Source: Singulisphaera sp. GP187
GTDB taxonomy: Bacteria; Planctomycetota; Phycisphaerae; Phycisphaerales; SM1A02
NCBI GenBank assembly: GCA_945868805.1
Contig: CAMBMO010000003.1
Location: forward strand, 62,001 to 126,000
Reading direction: 5' to 3'
Length of the DNA: 64,000 bases
Program-made: the position numbers and the translations under genes
In this document: piece by piece, positions 33,371 through 42,794 of the stretch
How the letters are laid out: every line of letters starts with the position of its first letter
Position numbering within the stretch: position 1 is the stretch's first letter
The notes under the pieces: model-generated
Told to the model about the DNA's origin: nothing
Database searches by the model: none
The model's input: only the letters and a program-made list of their open reading frames with translations

Positions 33371-34867
33371 CTATCCATGAATGACGCGACCCTCGGCTGC
33401 AAGCGCAGCTTCGTGAATTGCCTCGTGCATCGTTGGATGCGCGTGAACCGTCGAGATGATGTCCTCGACCGTTGCCTCAAGTCGTTTTGCGAGCGCGAGT
33501 TCGCCGATCAGTTCGCTCGCGTCCTCACCGAAGATATGCGCTCCGAGGATCTCGCCATACGGATCGCTCGTGATGAGCTTGACGAGCCCGTCCGTCGCGC
33601 CGACTGCGATCGCCTTGCCGTGCGCCTTCAGCGAGTACTTGCCGATCTTGTACTTCAGTCCCTTCGCCTTCGCCTCTCGCTCGGTCATTCCGATCGAGGC
33701 GATCTGCGGATTGCAATACGTACACCCAGGAATCGACGCGTAATCGACGCCAAGCGTGTGATGACCATTCATTCGCTCGACGCACGCGATCGCTTCTTCG
33801 CTCGACACATGTGCGAGCCAGGGCGGCCCGACGACATCGCCGATGGCATAGATACCCGCGACGCTCGTCTGGTATTTCGGTTCTGGCGTATCGCGGTAAT
33901 CGGTCCAGATGTGTCCCTTCGCCGGTCCGGAATCGCAGATGCGAATTCCAAGTGATGGATCAAACAATCCCTCGAAGCGCGCTCCGACACCAATTGCGAC
34001 AAGCACAACCTCGACCTCGATGGTCTCGATCTTCTTTTCGTCCTTGATCTCATAGAGCGTGACCTTCGCGCCCTTGGCGTTCTTCTCGATCGCCTTGACG
34101 CTCGTGCCGACGCGCAGATTCATCCCCTGAGCGGTGAAAGTCTTGGTCGCCGCGGCCGAGATGTCGTCATCTTCGATCGGAAGGATGCGATCTTGCATCT
34201 CGACGACCGTCACCTTCGTGCCGAACGCGTTGTAGAAGTAAGCGAACTCCATGCCGATTGCCCCCGATCCGATGATGAGCATCGACGCGGGCTGCGCAGG
34301 AAGATTCATCGCCTCATAACTAGAGATAATCGTCTTGCCATCGCACGGCGCGAACGGCAGTTGCTTCGGAGCCGCGCCAGTTGCGATCATCACTCGGTCG
34401 GCAGTGACGACCTGTGCATCGCCTTCTCCAGAGCCTTTGTAATAAGTTCCGTTGGACTTTCGCACCTCGACCTTGCACGGACCCGCCGCCGTCTTTGCCG
34501 CAACGATCTTCGCGTGACCGACGAGGTGATCGATCTTGTTCTTCTTGAAGAGGAACGCGACGCCGTTGTTCAACTGGGTCGTGATCCCTCGGCTTCGACC
34601 GATGACCTTGCTCCAATCGACCTTGACATGTTCTGGTTTGATTTCGATTCCCCATGTCGCGCCGTGCCGAATTGCTTCGACATAGAGCTCCGCATTGTGC
34701 AGGAGTGCCTTCGTCGGGATGCACCCCCAATTGAGACAGACTCCGCCGAGCTTGTCGCGCTCGATGCAGCAGACCGTCATCCCCATTTGCGCTGCGCGAA
34801 TCGCTCCGACATATCCGCCTGGTCCGCCGCCGATCACGATGAGGTCGTAGTGCTTGCTCTGTGCCAT
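33371..34867 (-). CDS. lpdA: Dihydrolipoyl dehydrogenase
   Basis: E3 component of 2-oxoacid dehydrogenase and glycine-cleavage complexes: FAD enzyme that reoxidises dihydrolipoyl groups with NAD. 498 residues: FAD motif VIGGGPGGYVGAIRAA (12-27); redox disulfide Cys44/Cys49 in GGVCLNWGCIPTK; NAD motif IIGSGAIGMEFAYFYNAFG; second FAD motif GIYAIGDVVGPPWLAH; and the dimer-interface His-Glu pair in HAHPTMHEAI near the C-terminus. Two short insertions (KSNGTYYKGSGEGDAQ and the stretch around DPSLGIRICDSGPAKGHIW) make it slightly longer than usual. Start ATG at 34867. No E1/E2 genes are adjacent. Confidence 0.96.
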   Translation of the reverse strand: MAQSKHYDLIVIGGGPGGYVGAIRAAQMGMTVCCIERDKLGGVCLNWGCIPTKALLHNAELYVEAIRHGATWGIEIKPEHVKVDWSKVIGRSRGITTQLNNGVAFLFKKNKIDHLVGHAKIVAAKTAAGPCKVEVRKSNGTYYKGSGEGDAQVVTADRVMIATGAAPKQLPFAPCDGKTIISSYEAMNLPAQPASMLIIGSGAIGMEFAYFYNAFGTKVTVVEMQDRILPIEDDDISAAATKTFTAQGMNLRVGTSVKAIEKNAKGAKVTLYEIKDEKKIETIEVEVVLVAIGVGARFEGLFDPSLGIRICDSGPAKGHIWTDYRDTPEPKYQTSVAGIYAIGDVVGPPWLAHVSSEEAIACVERMNGHHTLGVDYASIPGCTYCNPQIASIGMTEREAKAKGLKYKIGKYSLKAHGKAIAVGATDGLVKLITSDPYGEILGAHIFGEDASELIGELALAKRLEATVEDIISTVHAHPTMHEAIHEAALAAEGRVIHG

Positions 34868-34999
34868 AGGGGGGGTGATTCTAGCGATCTACTTCAGCCT
34901 CCCTGAGCCGAGTTGGATCGGGCCGTAGCTGCGATCGATCGAGGCGGTTTGCTAGTATCCCCATCCCTCTCTTTGTGACCACTCAGAGCGTGAAATCCA

Positions 35000-35827
35000 A
35001 TGCGAACGGCACTCATCAGCGACATCCACTCGAATCTTTCGGCACTCGAAACGGTGCTGGCGGACATTGATCAACGGGGGGTCGATCGCATCCTTTCGCT
35101 CGGCGACATCGTTGGGTACGGGCCCGATCCGAAGGAGTGCGTGGACTTAGTGGCGACGCGGTGTGAGTGGAGTTTGATGGGGAACCACGACTTTGGGGTG
35201 CTCTACGAACCGACGAACTTCAACGCATCTGCGGAAGCTGCCGCATACTGGACCCGAAGGCAATTGGAACCGCCGAAGTCCGAGGAAGGGCAGTCGCAGA
35301 GTCAACCAACCAACGGAACATATGACAGCGACGAAGCAGTTCGGCGATGGGATTTTCTCGGGCAGTTGCGGGTGCGTGTTGTCTTTGGTCCCTTCCTGTG
35401 CGTGCACGGATCGCCACGGCGACCGATCAATGAGTACATCTTTCCAGAGGACCCGCTGAACAGCAGCAAGAAGATCCGCGACATCTTTGCGCGCATCAAG
35501 CCCTCGCGCGTTTGTCTCGTCGGCCACACACATGTGCCGGGAGTATTCACCGATGACCCCGACTTTCTTCCCGCCTCGGAGATGACCGATGGCATGTATA
35601 AGTTTGCGTCGCAAGATCCAGTAATCGTGAATCCAGGATCGGTTGGGCAACCGCGTGACCTCGACCCCCGCGCCTCCTACGCGATTCTGGAGACGGGCGA
35701 AAACTTCGAACCACTATCGGTCCAGTTCATTCGACTGGAATACGACATCGAGCGAACGGTCGAAAGGATCAAGGCAATCGACGATTTGAATGACTGGCTC
35801 GGCGAACGACTATTGCAAGGGCGATAG
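35000..35827 (+). CDS. Metallophosphoesterase family protein (YfcE/ApaH-like)
   Basis: 275-residue cytoplasmic dinuclear-metal phosphatase or phosphodiesterase. Motifs: SDIHSN (Asp8, His10), LGDIVGYGPDP (Asp37 region), MGNHDFGV (65-72), CVHGSPRRPINEYIF, and VGHTHVPGVF. The set matches the group of small bacterial MPP proteins related to YfcE and diadenosine-tetraphosphatase, and the exact substrate cannot be read from sequence. An insertion of about 30 polar residues (around 90-115) follows the GNHD motif. It lies 41 bp before yidC and may share its transcript. Confidence 0.9.
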   Translation: MRTALISDIHSNLSALETVLADIDQRGVDRILSLGDIVGYGPDPKECVDLVATRCEWSLMGNHDFGVLYEPTNFNASAEAAAYWTRRQLEPPKSEEGQSQSQPTNGTYDSDEAVRRWDFLGQLRVRVVFGPFLCVHGSPRRPINEYIFPEDPLNSSKKIRDIFARIKPSRVCLVGHTHVPGVFTDDPDFLPASEMTDGMYKFASQDPVIVNPGSVGQPRDLDPRASYAILETGENFEPLSVQFIRLEYDIERTVERIKAIDDLNDWLGERLLQGR

Positions 35828-35868
35828 GCCGAGTGGGATTTTGAGCAAGGGACTATGAGTAAACGAAT

Positions 35869-38031
35869 ATGAACAAGGGCACACGAAAAGTACTGTTGAC
35901 ATTGCTGGTCCTTTCACTGGCGGCAGCGATCGTGGCCCTCGTGATGAGTGGAAAAGGACCGGCGAAGTCGCGGCAAGCAGTCGAATCCACCCCAGCGACG
36001 ACGGCGGTCTCGCAACCGGACGCGCAAGTGGTCGCGCAACCGATTGCGCCGGTCGCGCCGAACCAAGTTGCAGCACCATCGAAGTTGAAGGCACGAGCGG
36101 TGACGGTTGCCGCGAAGCCAGCGATCCTCGGATCGCTCGATCCAGCTAAGGACAGATTCACCATCGAGTTTTCTTCGACCGGAGCAGGCATCGATCGGAT
36201 CGCCTTCAGCGAATTCTGGGTGCATGCAGTCGACCGCGTCGCCGCGATCCGGCACGCCACGGCGGTTGCGACCGGCGCCGACAAGATTCCGCCGATGCCT
36301 GCCGAGAGTGACCGCTATGTTCTCACTCCAGTCGGAACGATTGGGACTTGGAATGTTCCGATGCTCGCGGCTCATTCGGTCGAAGTCGACGGGCAGCTCA
36401 TTTCACTCTTTGGATCCGTCTGGGCAGAGCGAGCGGCGGGAGAATTCGAAGCGATAATTGATGATGACGCGGGAACGGCCACGCTGAGAATTCGCAGATC
36501 ATTCACGGTGACGCCGACGCAAGGAGCGGGATACGACATCACGCTTACGCAGACGGTCGAGAACTTGTCGAGCACGCCACGACAAGTCGGCATTCTGCAG
36601 TACGGACCGGGCGATCTGACCCGTGTCGCGGGCGAGATGATGGATATTCGTCGATTGCAGTTTGGATACTTGATGAGCGTGCGTCGCGATCCAGCGCAGT
36701 CATCCGTGATCACGCACGACGCGATGCTCGAACGCGCGGACGTCGTAAAGAGTGTCGACGCGGGGAAGTTTGATGTCTGGCCGAACGAGTTGCAGGCGGA
36801 CCAGGATTTTCATCTCAGCTGGTTCGGAACGACGAACCGATATTTTTCGCTGGCGGTCCACGCGCCGATGACACCGCTCGGAACTGGTGCGCCGAGCAAG
36901 TCGCTGGCGGAATCGGTTCAATTCATCCGCGCATCAATGGGCGAGCCAAGCCTGTCGGATCCAAAGGCGGAACCAACGCTTTTCACGGTTCTCTACTCTC
37001 CACAGCGCACCGTTGCACCGGGGAAGTCGACGGACTTTTCGATGGGGATCTTCGCGGGTCCACTCGATCGATCTATTCTCACAAGCGTTCCACCCTATAG
37101 CGCGCTCGAGATGTCCGGACTCATCGTCTATTCCATGGGTGGTTGCTGTTCGTGGTGCACATTTGCATGGCTCGCGAATCAGATGGTGATTTTTCTCGAC
37201 TTCATTCATGACTATATCGTTTTCGACTGGGGACTTGCCATCATCGTTCTCGTGCTGGTCGTTCGACTGATCTTGCATCCGATCAGCAAGAAGTCGCAAG
37301 TACAGATGATGCGACTCACCAAGGGAATGGCAGAGATGAAGCCCGAGCTCGACGCACTCAAGGCGAGGTACGGCGACGATCCCAAGCGCATGCAACAGGA
37401 ACAGATGCGTCTCTATAAGGAGAAGGGCGTGAATCCGGTCGGATGCATCGGCGGATTTTTGCCAACATTCCTACAGATGCCGATCTGGATGGCGTTGTAC
37501 GCAGTGCTCTATCTGGCATTCGAACTGCGACAGCAACCGGCTTTCTTCGGAATCTTTCAGCAGTTCGGCGGGTGGAACTTTCTCGGTGATTTGAGCTCGC
37601 AAGATCGGTTCATCCCGCTGCCGACACCGATCGATCTCTACATCTTCACTCTGACAAGTATCAATGTCATCCCACTGCTGATGGGAGCAGTCTTCTATAT
37701 CCAGCAGAAGTACATGGCCCCACCACCATCGACGCAGCAGACTCCAGAACAAATCCAGCAGCAGAAGATGATGCGTGTCATGACTGTCATCATGTTTCCA
37801 TTGATGCTGTACGCCGCGCCCTCGGGGCTGACGCTGTACATCATGACTTCGACTCTTGTGGGTATCTGGGAGAGCAAGCGCGTTCGGAAATTCATCGAAG
37901 AGACCGCCGGTCAACCCATCGTCGTGAAGAAATCGAAGACACGAGATGCGATCGGTCGCATGTACGAAAGAGCGTTGGAGCGCGCGCAGGACAAGAAACA
38001 AACGGGCAAGAAGTTCAAAGATCGGGGATAG
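35869..38031 (+). CDS. yidC: Membrane protein insertase YidC
   Basis: Inserts and folds inner-membrane proteins with or without SecYEG. 720 residues, larger than E. coli YidC (548). First helix VLLTLLVLSLAAAIVALVM (5-23), then a low-complexity Ala/Pro/Val linker, then a large periplasmic P1 domain (about 80-410). The conserved core follows: DYIVFDWGLAIIVLVLVVRLILHPISKKS, MAEMKPELDALKARYGDDPKRMQQEQMRLYKEKGVNPVGC, FLQMPIWMALYAVLYLAFEL and MTVIMFPLMLYAAPSGLTLYIM. The basic C-terminal tail fits co-translational ribosome contact. The mnmE GTG follows 2 bp after the stop, the common yidC-mnmE pairing. Confidence 0.95.
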   Translation: MNKGTRKVLLTLLVLSLAAAIVALVMSGKGPAKSRQAVESTPATTAVSQPDAQVVAQPIAPVAPNQVAAPSKLKARAVTVAAKPAILGSLDPAKDRFTIEFSSTGAGIDRIAFSEFWVHAVDRVAAIRHATAVATGADKIPPMPAESDRYVLTPVGTIGTWNVPMLAAHSVEVDGQLISLFGSVWAERAAGEFEAIIDDDAGTATLRIRRSFTVTPTQGAGYDITLTQTVENLSSTPRQVGILQYGPGDLTRVAGEMMDIRRLQFGYLMSVRRDPAQSSVITHDAMLERADVVKSVDAGKFDVWPNELQADQDFHLSWFGTTNRYFSLAVHAPMTPLGTGAPSKSLAESVQFIRASMGEPSLSDPKAEPTLFTVLYSPQRTVAPGKSTDFSMGIFAGPLDRSILTSVPPYSALEMSGLIVYSMGGCCSWCTFAWLANQMVIFLDFIHDYIVFDWGLAIIVLVLVVRLILHPISKKSQVQMMRLTKGMAEMKPELDALKARYGDDPKRMQQEQMRLYKEKGVNPVGCIGGFLPTFLQMPIWMALYAVLYLAFELRQQPAFFGIFQQFGGWNFLGDLSSQDRFIPLPTPIDLYIFTLTSINVIPLLMGAVFYIQQKYMAPPPSTQQTPEQIQQQKMMRVMTVIMFPLMLYAAPSGLTLYIMTSTLVGIWESKRVRKFIEETAGQPIVVKKSKTRDAIGRMYERALERAQDKKQTGKKFKDRG

Positions 38032-38033
38032 GC

Positions 38034-39452
38034 GTGCACTGGCCCGCGATTGCTAGCGCAACGGACGCAATCGTCGCGATCTCGTCGCCGCCGGGCGTTG
38101 CGTTGCGTGGCATCGTGCGCGTGAGTGGCGATGACGCAGTGAGGATCGTCAGTCAGCGACTCGCCCACGGGGAAATCATCAAACGTCGTGGCGTGCAGGT
38201 CGTGCGATTGTCGACGTCCATCGCAGGCGAGCGGGTCGAATTTCCCGCGCTCGCATTGGTGATGATGTCGCCCCGCAGCTTTACAGCACAAGACACAGTG
38301 GAACTTGTCATGGTCGGTCATCAAACGCTCCTCACTGCAGTCGTTGATTCGATGTGCGACCAATCGCGGGGCACGGCGACCGCACGGCGAGCGACTCCTG
38401 GAGAATTCAGTGCGCGCGCCTTTCTCAACGGCACGCTCGACCTCGACGATGCCGAATCGATCGCACTCTCGATCAGCGCAGAGTCCGATGCACAGTTGGA
38501 CGCGGCACGGCAACTGCGCGGGGGACGAGTCGGGCAGCTTGCGTCAAAGGCGGCTGAGGACGTGACGGGGCTTCTCGCACTCGTTGAGGCGGGGATCGAC
38601 TTTAGCGATCAAGAAGATGTTGTCGCGATCGAGGCGAGTGATCTCGCACGAGCGCTCGCAACGATCCAACGAGAACTCGAATCGGGGATCGATGGGACGA
38701 CCCCTGAAGAGTCACTGCGTGCGCTTCCGGTGATCGCTCTGCGAGGGGCGACGAATGCTGGCAAGTCGAGTTTGTTCAATGCGCTCCTTGGGCACGAGCG
38801 CGTGGTGGCGTCGCCTCACGCCGGTTCGACGCGTGATGCAATTGCCGAGCCGCTGAAACTCAATCGAGGTCGCGAGGCGATGCTCGTCGACCTTCCCGGA
38901 ATCGAAGACCCGCAGAGTGCGCTTGCCCAGCAGATGCAGGATCTCGCGCATGCGTCTCTTGCAGCTGCGACAATCCAATTGAACTGCGTGCCAGTGACCG
39001 CAGGGGCGACGGCACTCGTTGGCGCCAAGGCTCTCGCCAGAGTCATCACAGTCTGGACGAAGTCCGATTCAGCTGATGGGCAAGTCAGTCAAGCTGCGGC
39101 TCAGGCACACGGGGGCGTGCTGACAAGTGCCGTTACTGGCGAAGGAATCGAAGCATTGCGCGAAGCTCTCACGGTCGCAGTGGACGAGCGCGGATGGGTG
39201 GGCGGTGCGCGGCATGCGCCAGTTCTGCTTGCTCGACATCGAGATGCGATTGCGCATGCGCAAGAACGACTCGCGAGTGCGCGAGAAGCGGCGCAGGTGT
39301 GCGCGCATGCGGGTCGGCGATCTGCCGAGCCAGCGGAAGTCATCGCCTCGGACTTGCGTGGCGCACTCGATGCGCTTGGAATTGTCGCGGGGCATCGCAC
39401 GCCAGATGATGTGCTCGCCGCGTTGTTCGCAAGATTCTGTGTTGGGAAGTAA
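38034..39452 (+). CDS. mnmE: tRNA modification GTPase MnmE
   Basis: With MnmG, makes the (carboxymethyl)aminomethyl group at wobble uridine 34 of certain tRNAs. 472 residues: N-terminal formyl-THF-binding dimer domain (IVAISSPPGVALRGIVRVSG; RRATPGEFSARAFLNGTLDL), the helical domain, the inserted G domain with GATNAGKSSLFNALLG (about 237-252), SPHAGSTRDA and DLPGIED, and the diagnostic C-terminal tetrapeptide CVGK. Motif G4 appears as TKSD (about 341). It starts with GTG at 38034, coupled to yidC. mnmG is not in the window next to it. Confidence 0.95.
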   Translation: MHWPAIASATDAIVAISSPPGVALRGIVRVSGDDAVRIVSQRLAHGEIIKRRGVQVVRLSTSIAGERVEFPALALVMMSPRSFTAQDTVELVMVGHQTLLTAVVDSMCDQSRGTATARRATPGEFSARAFLNGTLDLDDAESIALSISAESDAQLDAARQLRGGRVGQLASKAAEDVTGLLALVEAGIDFSDQEDVVAIEASDLARALATIQRELESGIDGTTPEESLRALPVIALRGATNAGKSSLFNALLGHERVVASPHAGSTRDAIAEPLKLNRGREAMLVDLPGIEDPQSALAQQMQDLAHASLAAATIQLNCVPVTAGATALVGAKALARVITVWTKSDSADGQVSQAAAQAHGGVLTSAVTGEGIEALREALTVAVDERGWVGGARHAPVLLARHRDAIAHAQERLASAREAAQVCAHAGRRSAEPAEVIASDLRGALDALGIVAGHRTPDDVLAALFARFCVGK

Positions 39453-39481
39453 GGGAGGTTGATCTGATATATAGAGGAGTC

Positions 39482-39892
39482 ATGACAGCGACTCACCGAA
39501 TCGAAATTCGCGTCCGGTACTGCGAGTGCGATCCGATGGGAGTCGTCCATCACACGGTCTATCCCATCTGGTTCGAGATGGGGCGCACTGAACTTCTGCG
39601 CGCAACGGGATCGAACTATGCCCAGATGGAAGCCAAGGGGTTTTTTCTCGCGGTGACCCGACTTGATGTCCGCTACCGCAAGCCCGCGAAGTACGACGAA
39701 CTCCTCATTCTCGAAACGACTGTGCGCGATGTTGGTCACGTGAAAATCGAACACTCGTATCGATTGCTCCGTGGCGTTGAAGAACTTGTGATCGGCGAGA
39801 CGACACTCGCGTGTCTTGACAGATCCGGGAAACCGTGCGCGCTGCCAGCCGATTGGACCGGTGGATCGCCCGCTTCGCGCGTTACGAGCTGA
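39482..39892 (+). CDS. Hotdog-fold acyl-CoA thioesterase (YbgC-like)
   Basis: 136-residue cytosolic thioesterase of the 4-hydroxybenzoyl-CoA thioesterase/YbgC group. The family start is clear: VRYCECDPMGVVHHTVYPIWFEMGRTELLRA, in which the Asp of CDPMGVVHH is the catalytic residue; then DVRYRKPAKYDELLILETTV and IEHSYRLL. It probably hydrolyses short-chain or aromatic acyl-CoA. A GAGGAG ribosome-binding site lies 3-4 nt before the ATG. Its 3' end overlaps the convergent DciA-like gene by 11 bp. Confidence 0.92.
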   Translation: MTATHRIEIRVRYCECDPMGVVHHTVYPIWFEMGRTELLRATGSNYAQMEAKGFFLAVTRLDVRYRKPAKYDELLILETTVRDVGHVKIEHSYRLLRGVEELVIGETTLACLDRSGKPCALPADWTGGSPASRVTS

Positions 39893-40244
39893 CTTGGCCG
39901 ACACGCATTCGAATACGCGTGATCTTGCCGGCACTCGCGGTTCGGATTTCTGCCTCGATCCCGCCGCGCAACATCCGATCCAGCGTGTAGCTCGTCGCAG
40001 ATGACCCCGTCACAATTGTTAAGACGCCGGCTGAGAGCCCCGAAAGTCTGGTCTCGCGACGAAGAGCCTCCGGGATGAATCGCTCCCAGATTTCGGCGGC
40101 ATTGCCGAATCGCTGCGCGTGACGTTCGACGCTCAGCTTGAGATGTGAAACATCTCCTCGGATCGAATCGCGAGGAATTGCGATACGCCCTTTCGGACCA
40201 CGCCACTTCTGCAAGTTACGAAGATGTTCGAGGGCGGCGGGCAT
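39882..40244 (-). CDS. DUF721/DciA-like protein
   Basis: 120-residue protein whose C-terminal half, WERFIPEALRRETRLSGLSAGVLTIVTGSSATSYTLDRM, is the DUF721 pattern found in DciA, the ancestral loader of the replicative helicase DnaB in bacteria without DnaC. The N-terminal part is basic (NLQKWRGPKGRIAIPRDSIRG). It may therefore act at replication initiation; assignment rests on the domain pattern. The ATG at 40244 was chosen because the frame upstream lies antisense to the ABC ATPase. Divergent from that ATPase with 60 bp between starts, and convergent with the thioesterase (11-bp overlap). Confidence 0.75.
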   Translation of the reverse strand: MPAALEHLRNLQKWRGPKGRIAIPRDSIRGDVSHLKLSVERHAQRFGNAAEIWERFIPEALRRETRLSGLSAGVLTIVTGSSATSYTLDRMLRGGIEAEIRTASAGKITRIRMRVGQVSS

Positions 40245-40304
40245 CAAGGCGACGATGGTACGGCTTGCGGACGCGCAATCGAACCCTTCACTATCCTCTC
40301 GTTC

Positions 40305-41411
40305 GTGACCAGTCTGCGCCTGTCCCACATCCGAAAAACGTTCGATCAGACGGTCGCGGTCGAAGATGTCACTCTCGATGTGGCTGCTGGGTCGCTCTTT
40401 TTCCTCCTCGGCTCGTCTGGTTGCGGGAAGACAACGATCCTGAGGATGATTGCCGGATTCGTCGAACCCACCGCAGGGCGCATCTTCTTCGGCGACCGCG
40501 ATGTCACCACACTTCCACCCGAAAAAAGAAATGCGGGAATGGTCTTTCAGAACTACGCGCTCTGGCCACACATGACGGTCGCGCAGAATGTCGGCTTCGG
40601 ACTCGATGTCCGGCGCATGCCTGAGAGCGACAAGAAGAAGCGAATCGGTGAGTCGCTCGAACTCGTTCGCATGAGCCAATATGCGAATCGCGTTCCCAAC
40701 CAGTTGTCGGGTGGACAGCAACAACGCGTCGCGCTGGCACGGGCAATTGCGTTTCGGCCAGACTTGCTCTTGCTCGATGAACCGCTGTCCAACCTCGACG
40801 CGAAGTTGCGGCTTGAGATGCGCGCGGAGATTCGCCGGATCTCGAACGAATTGCGGATCACGATGATCTATGTGACGCACGATCAACACGAGGCGCTTTC
40901 GTTGGCAGATCAGGTCGCGGTGATGAATGCAGGGAGGCTTGAGCAGCTCGGTGCGCCGCGCGACATCTATCAACGACCGCGGACTCGATTCGTTGCAGGG
41001 TTCATCGGCGAGACAAATTTCGTCGCTGGCGATATGCAAGGCGCATGCGGCTCGGACGGATTCGGAAGTGTCGTGACACCGATTGGAATTCTGCGCGCTC
41101 ACATTCCCGCGCCTCTGCGCGCCGGCGGAAAGATGTCACTCTCGATTCGACCCGAGGCGATTCTGATGTCGGAAGAGACCTCGACAGCTCACGCGCCCGG
41201 TGGCGCATTTGCCGTGGCAACGAGCGGCGAAACGATTCTGCGTGGGAAATGCATCGAGTCGGTCTATCTCGGCGCGTATGCGCAGCACATTGTCGATGTG
41301 AATGGTCAGCGCATGAAAGTTTTCGAAGTCAATCCACACGCCACCAGTTTTGCAGGGAAGGCAGTCCGCCTGAGCATTGCCGCGGATCAGGTGGTGGGTG
41401 TCGAAGAGTGA
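40305..41411 (+). CDS. ABC transporter ATP-binding protein (PotA/UgpC-like), orphan
   Basis: 368-residue nucleotide-binding subunit of the CUT1/polyamine/Fe importer type. Walker [10 protein letters not shown] (36-44), Q-loop [12 protein letters not shown], signature [16 protein letters not shown], Walker [14 protein letters not shown]-loop VTHDQHEA. A regulatory TOBE domain follows from about residue 240, including [16 protein letters not shown] and [11 protein letters not shown]. No permease or binding protein is near, so it may serve several transporters, like MsiK-type ATPases. It begins with GTG at 40305, 7 nt after TATCCT and with no Shine-Dalgarno sequence. Its 3' end overlaps the convergent MFS gene by 25 bp. 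Confidence 0.93.
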   Translation: MTSLRLSHIRKTFDQTVAVEDVTLDVAAGSLFFLLGSSGCGKTTILRMIAGFVEPTAGRIFFGDRDVTTLPPEKRNAGMVFQNYALWPHMTVAQNVGFGLDVRRMPESDKKKRIGESLELVRMSQYANRVPNQLSGGQQQRVALARAIAFRPDLLLLDEPLSNLDAKLRLEMRAEIRRISNELRITMIYVTHDQHEALSLADQVAVMNAGRLEQLGAPRDIYQRPRTRFVAGFIGETNFVAGDMQGACGSDGFGSVVTPIGILRAHIPAPLRAGGKMSLSIRPEAILMSEETSTAHAPGGAFAVATSGETILRGKCIESVYLGAYAQHIVDVNGQRMKVFEVNPHATSFAGKAVRLSIAADQVVGVEE

Positions 41412-42772
41412 ACGAATCTCCACGCCACGCCGAGTGCGACGAGCGCAATGATGGCGTGGAGCGCGAATCCAAACCCGATCTCATTCGCCGCTGATCGATT
41501 GATGCCATACATCGCAAGCACGAAGAGTGCGATGCCGATCGTCGCGCCGAATTGCCGCATCATCTGCACCAGTCCACTCGCTTCACCACGCTGGCTCGCG
41601 GGTGCTCGAGCGAGAGACTCTGCGTTTGCAGGACTCATCGCAAACCCGCACCCCGTTCCAAGCACCGCCATGCCGATGGCAAGGATTGGATAACTCATCG
41701 CGAAGATGCCGCAGGTCTCGATGATCGTCCCAGCGAGCACAAAGCAAACGCCGATCATGATCGGCCGTCTCGGTCCTCGCCGGTCGTACATCCGTCCGGC
41801 GAAATGGATGACCACAAGGGCAGGGACCAGCAGCGGAAGTGTTCCGAGACCAGCCTCGAGTGGCGTGAAGCCGAGGACGCTCTGCAAGTAGAGCGAACCA
41901 TAGATTCCCTGTCCGACATTGATGAACTGAAAGCAGAAGAGAAGAAACGCGCACGCGAGCAGTCCTCGGTCGCGAAAGAGGCGTAAGTCGATTGTTGGCT
42001 GGATGAGTCGCGACTGCCTCCGTGCGAACAGCGCGAGCGATCCCGCCCCGACCAGAAGTTGGATCCACGCCCATCCCGCATCCACTCCACGAATCCCGAC
42101 CTCTTGCAGTCCACTGACGAAGAGTGGAGTCCCAGCGAGCAACAGCACGACTGAAATCCAATCGGTCACACGCTTCGCGCTTCGGACCGATTTCATGTCG
42201 AGTGTTAGCGTGAGCGCGATCGATCCCAGCGCAATCGGAACATTCAGCCAGAAACACCAGTGCCATGACGCGATCTGAACGAGTGCGCCACCGATGAGCG
42301 GTCCCCCCGCGAGAAACAGCAAGGAAATCCCGGCGTAGGTCGCCATGGCACGCCCCCGTTGGGTTGGTGGGTAGATGTCGATGACGATCGCGCTACTCGC
42401 TGGTTGCATCGTTGCCGCACACACTCCTTGCATCACGCGCGCAGTCACGAAGACCCACGCACTCGGCGCAAGCGCGCAGGCGACGGACGCGAGCGCGAAG
42501 CCCAGCATCCCGAGCCGAAATGCGTTGATTCGCCCCATCCAATCACCAATCCGTCCGCCGAGCGCGACCCACGATGCCATGGCGAGCAGGTATCCATTGA
42601 CAGACCACGCTCGTGCGGAATCGTCGAATGCCAAATCGCGCTGAATGCTCGGGAGCGCAACACCGAGCAGTGTCGAATCGAGCATGATCATAGAGAGTGA
42701 CCCGGTCATGGCAATGAGCGTCAGCCATCGACGATCTGATCCAATTGATGGTTGCTGACTCGATTCGATCAC
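41387..42772 (-). CDS. MFS drug:H+ antiporter, DHA2 (14-TMS) family
   Basis: 461-residue multidrug-efflux-type transporter. Typical first helices: RRWLTLIAMTGSLSMIMLDSTLLGVALPSIQRDL, then RINAFRLGMLGFALASVACALAPSAWVFVTARVMQGVCAATMQPASSAIV (motifs A and C region) and GPLIGGALVQIASWHWCFWLNVPIA. The second half ends with a helix near FALHAIIALVALGVAWRF. The GTG at 42772 matches the family's N-terminus; upstream open frame up to 43033 lies antisense to the thioredoxin gene. TATACT lies 8 nt before the GTG. Substrate unknown. Confidence 0.9.
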   Translation of the reverse strand: MIESSQQPSIGSDRRWLTLIAMTGSLSMIMLDSTLLGVALPSIQRDLAFDDSARAWSVNGYLLAMASWVALGGRIGDWMGRINAFRLGMLGFALASVACALAPSAWVFVTARVMQGVCAATMQPASSAIVIDIYPPTQRGRAMATYAGISLLFLAGGPLIGGALVQIASWHWCFWLNVPIALGSIALTLTLDMKSVRSAKRVTDWISVVLLLAGTPLFVSGLQEVGIRGVDAGWAWIQLLVGAGSLALFARRQSRLIQPTIDLRLFRDRGLLACAFLLFCFQFINVGQGIYGSLYLQSVLGFTPLEAGLGTLPLLVPALVVIHFAGRMYDRRGPRRPIMIGVCFVLAGTIIETCGIFAMSYPILAIGMAVLGTGCGFAMSPANAESLARAPASQRGEASGLVQMMRQFGATIGIALFVLAMYGINRSAANEIGFGFALHAIIALVALGVAWRFVHSSTPTT

Positions 42773-42780
42773 GCTGAGCG

Positions 42781-42788
42781 AGTATAAG
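42781..42788. promoter_or_regulatory. Shared bidirectional -10 element
   Basis: AGTATAAG reads as TATAAG (42783-42788) on the plus strand, 6 nt before the thioredoxin ATG, and as TATACT (42786-42781) on the minus strand, 8 nt before the MFS GTG. One symmetric AT-rich core thus seems to serve both divergent genes, each starting transcription at or beside its start codon. Confidence 0.5.
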
Positions 42789-42794
42789 ACGCAT

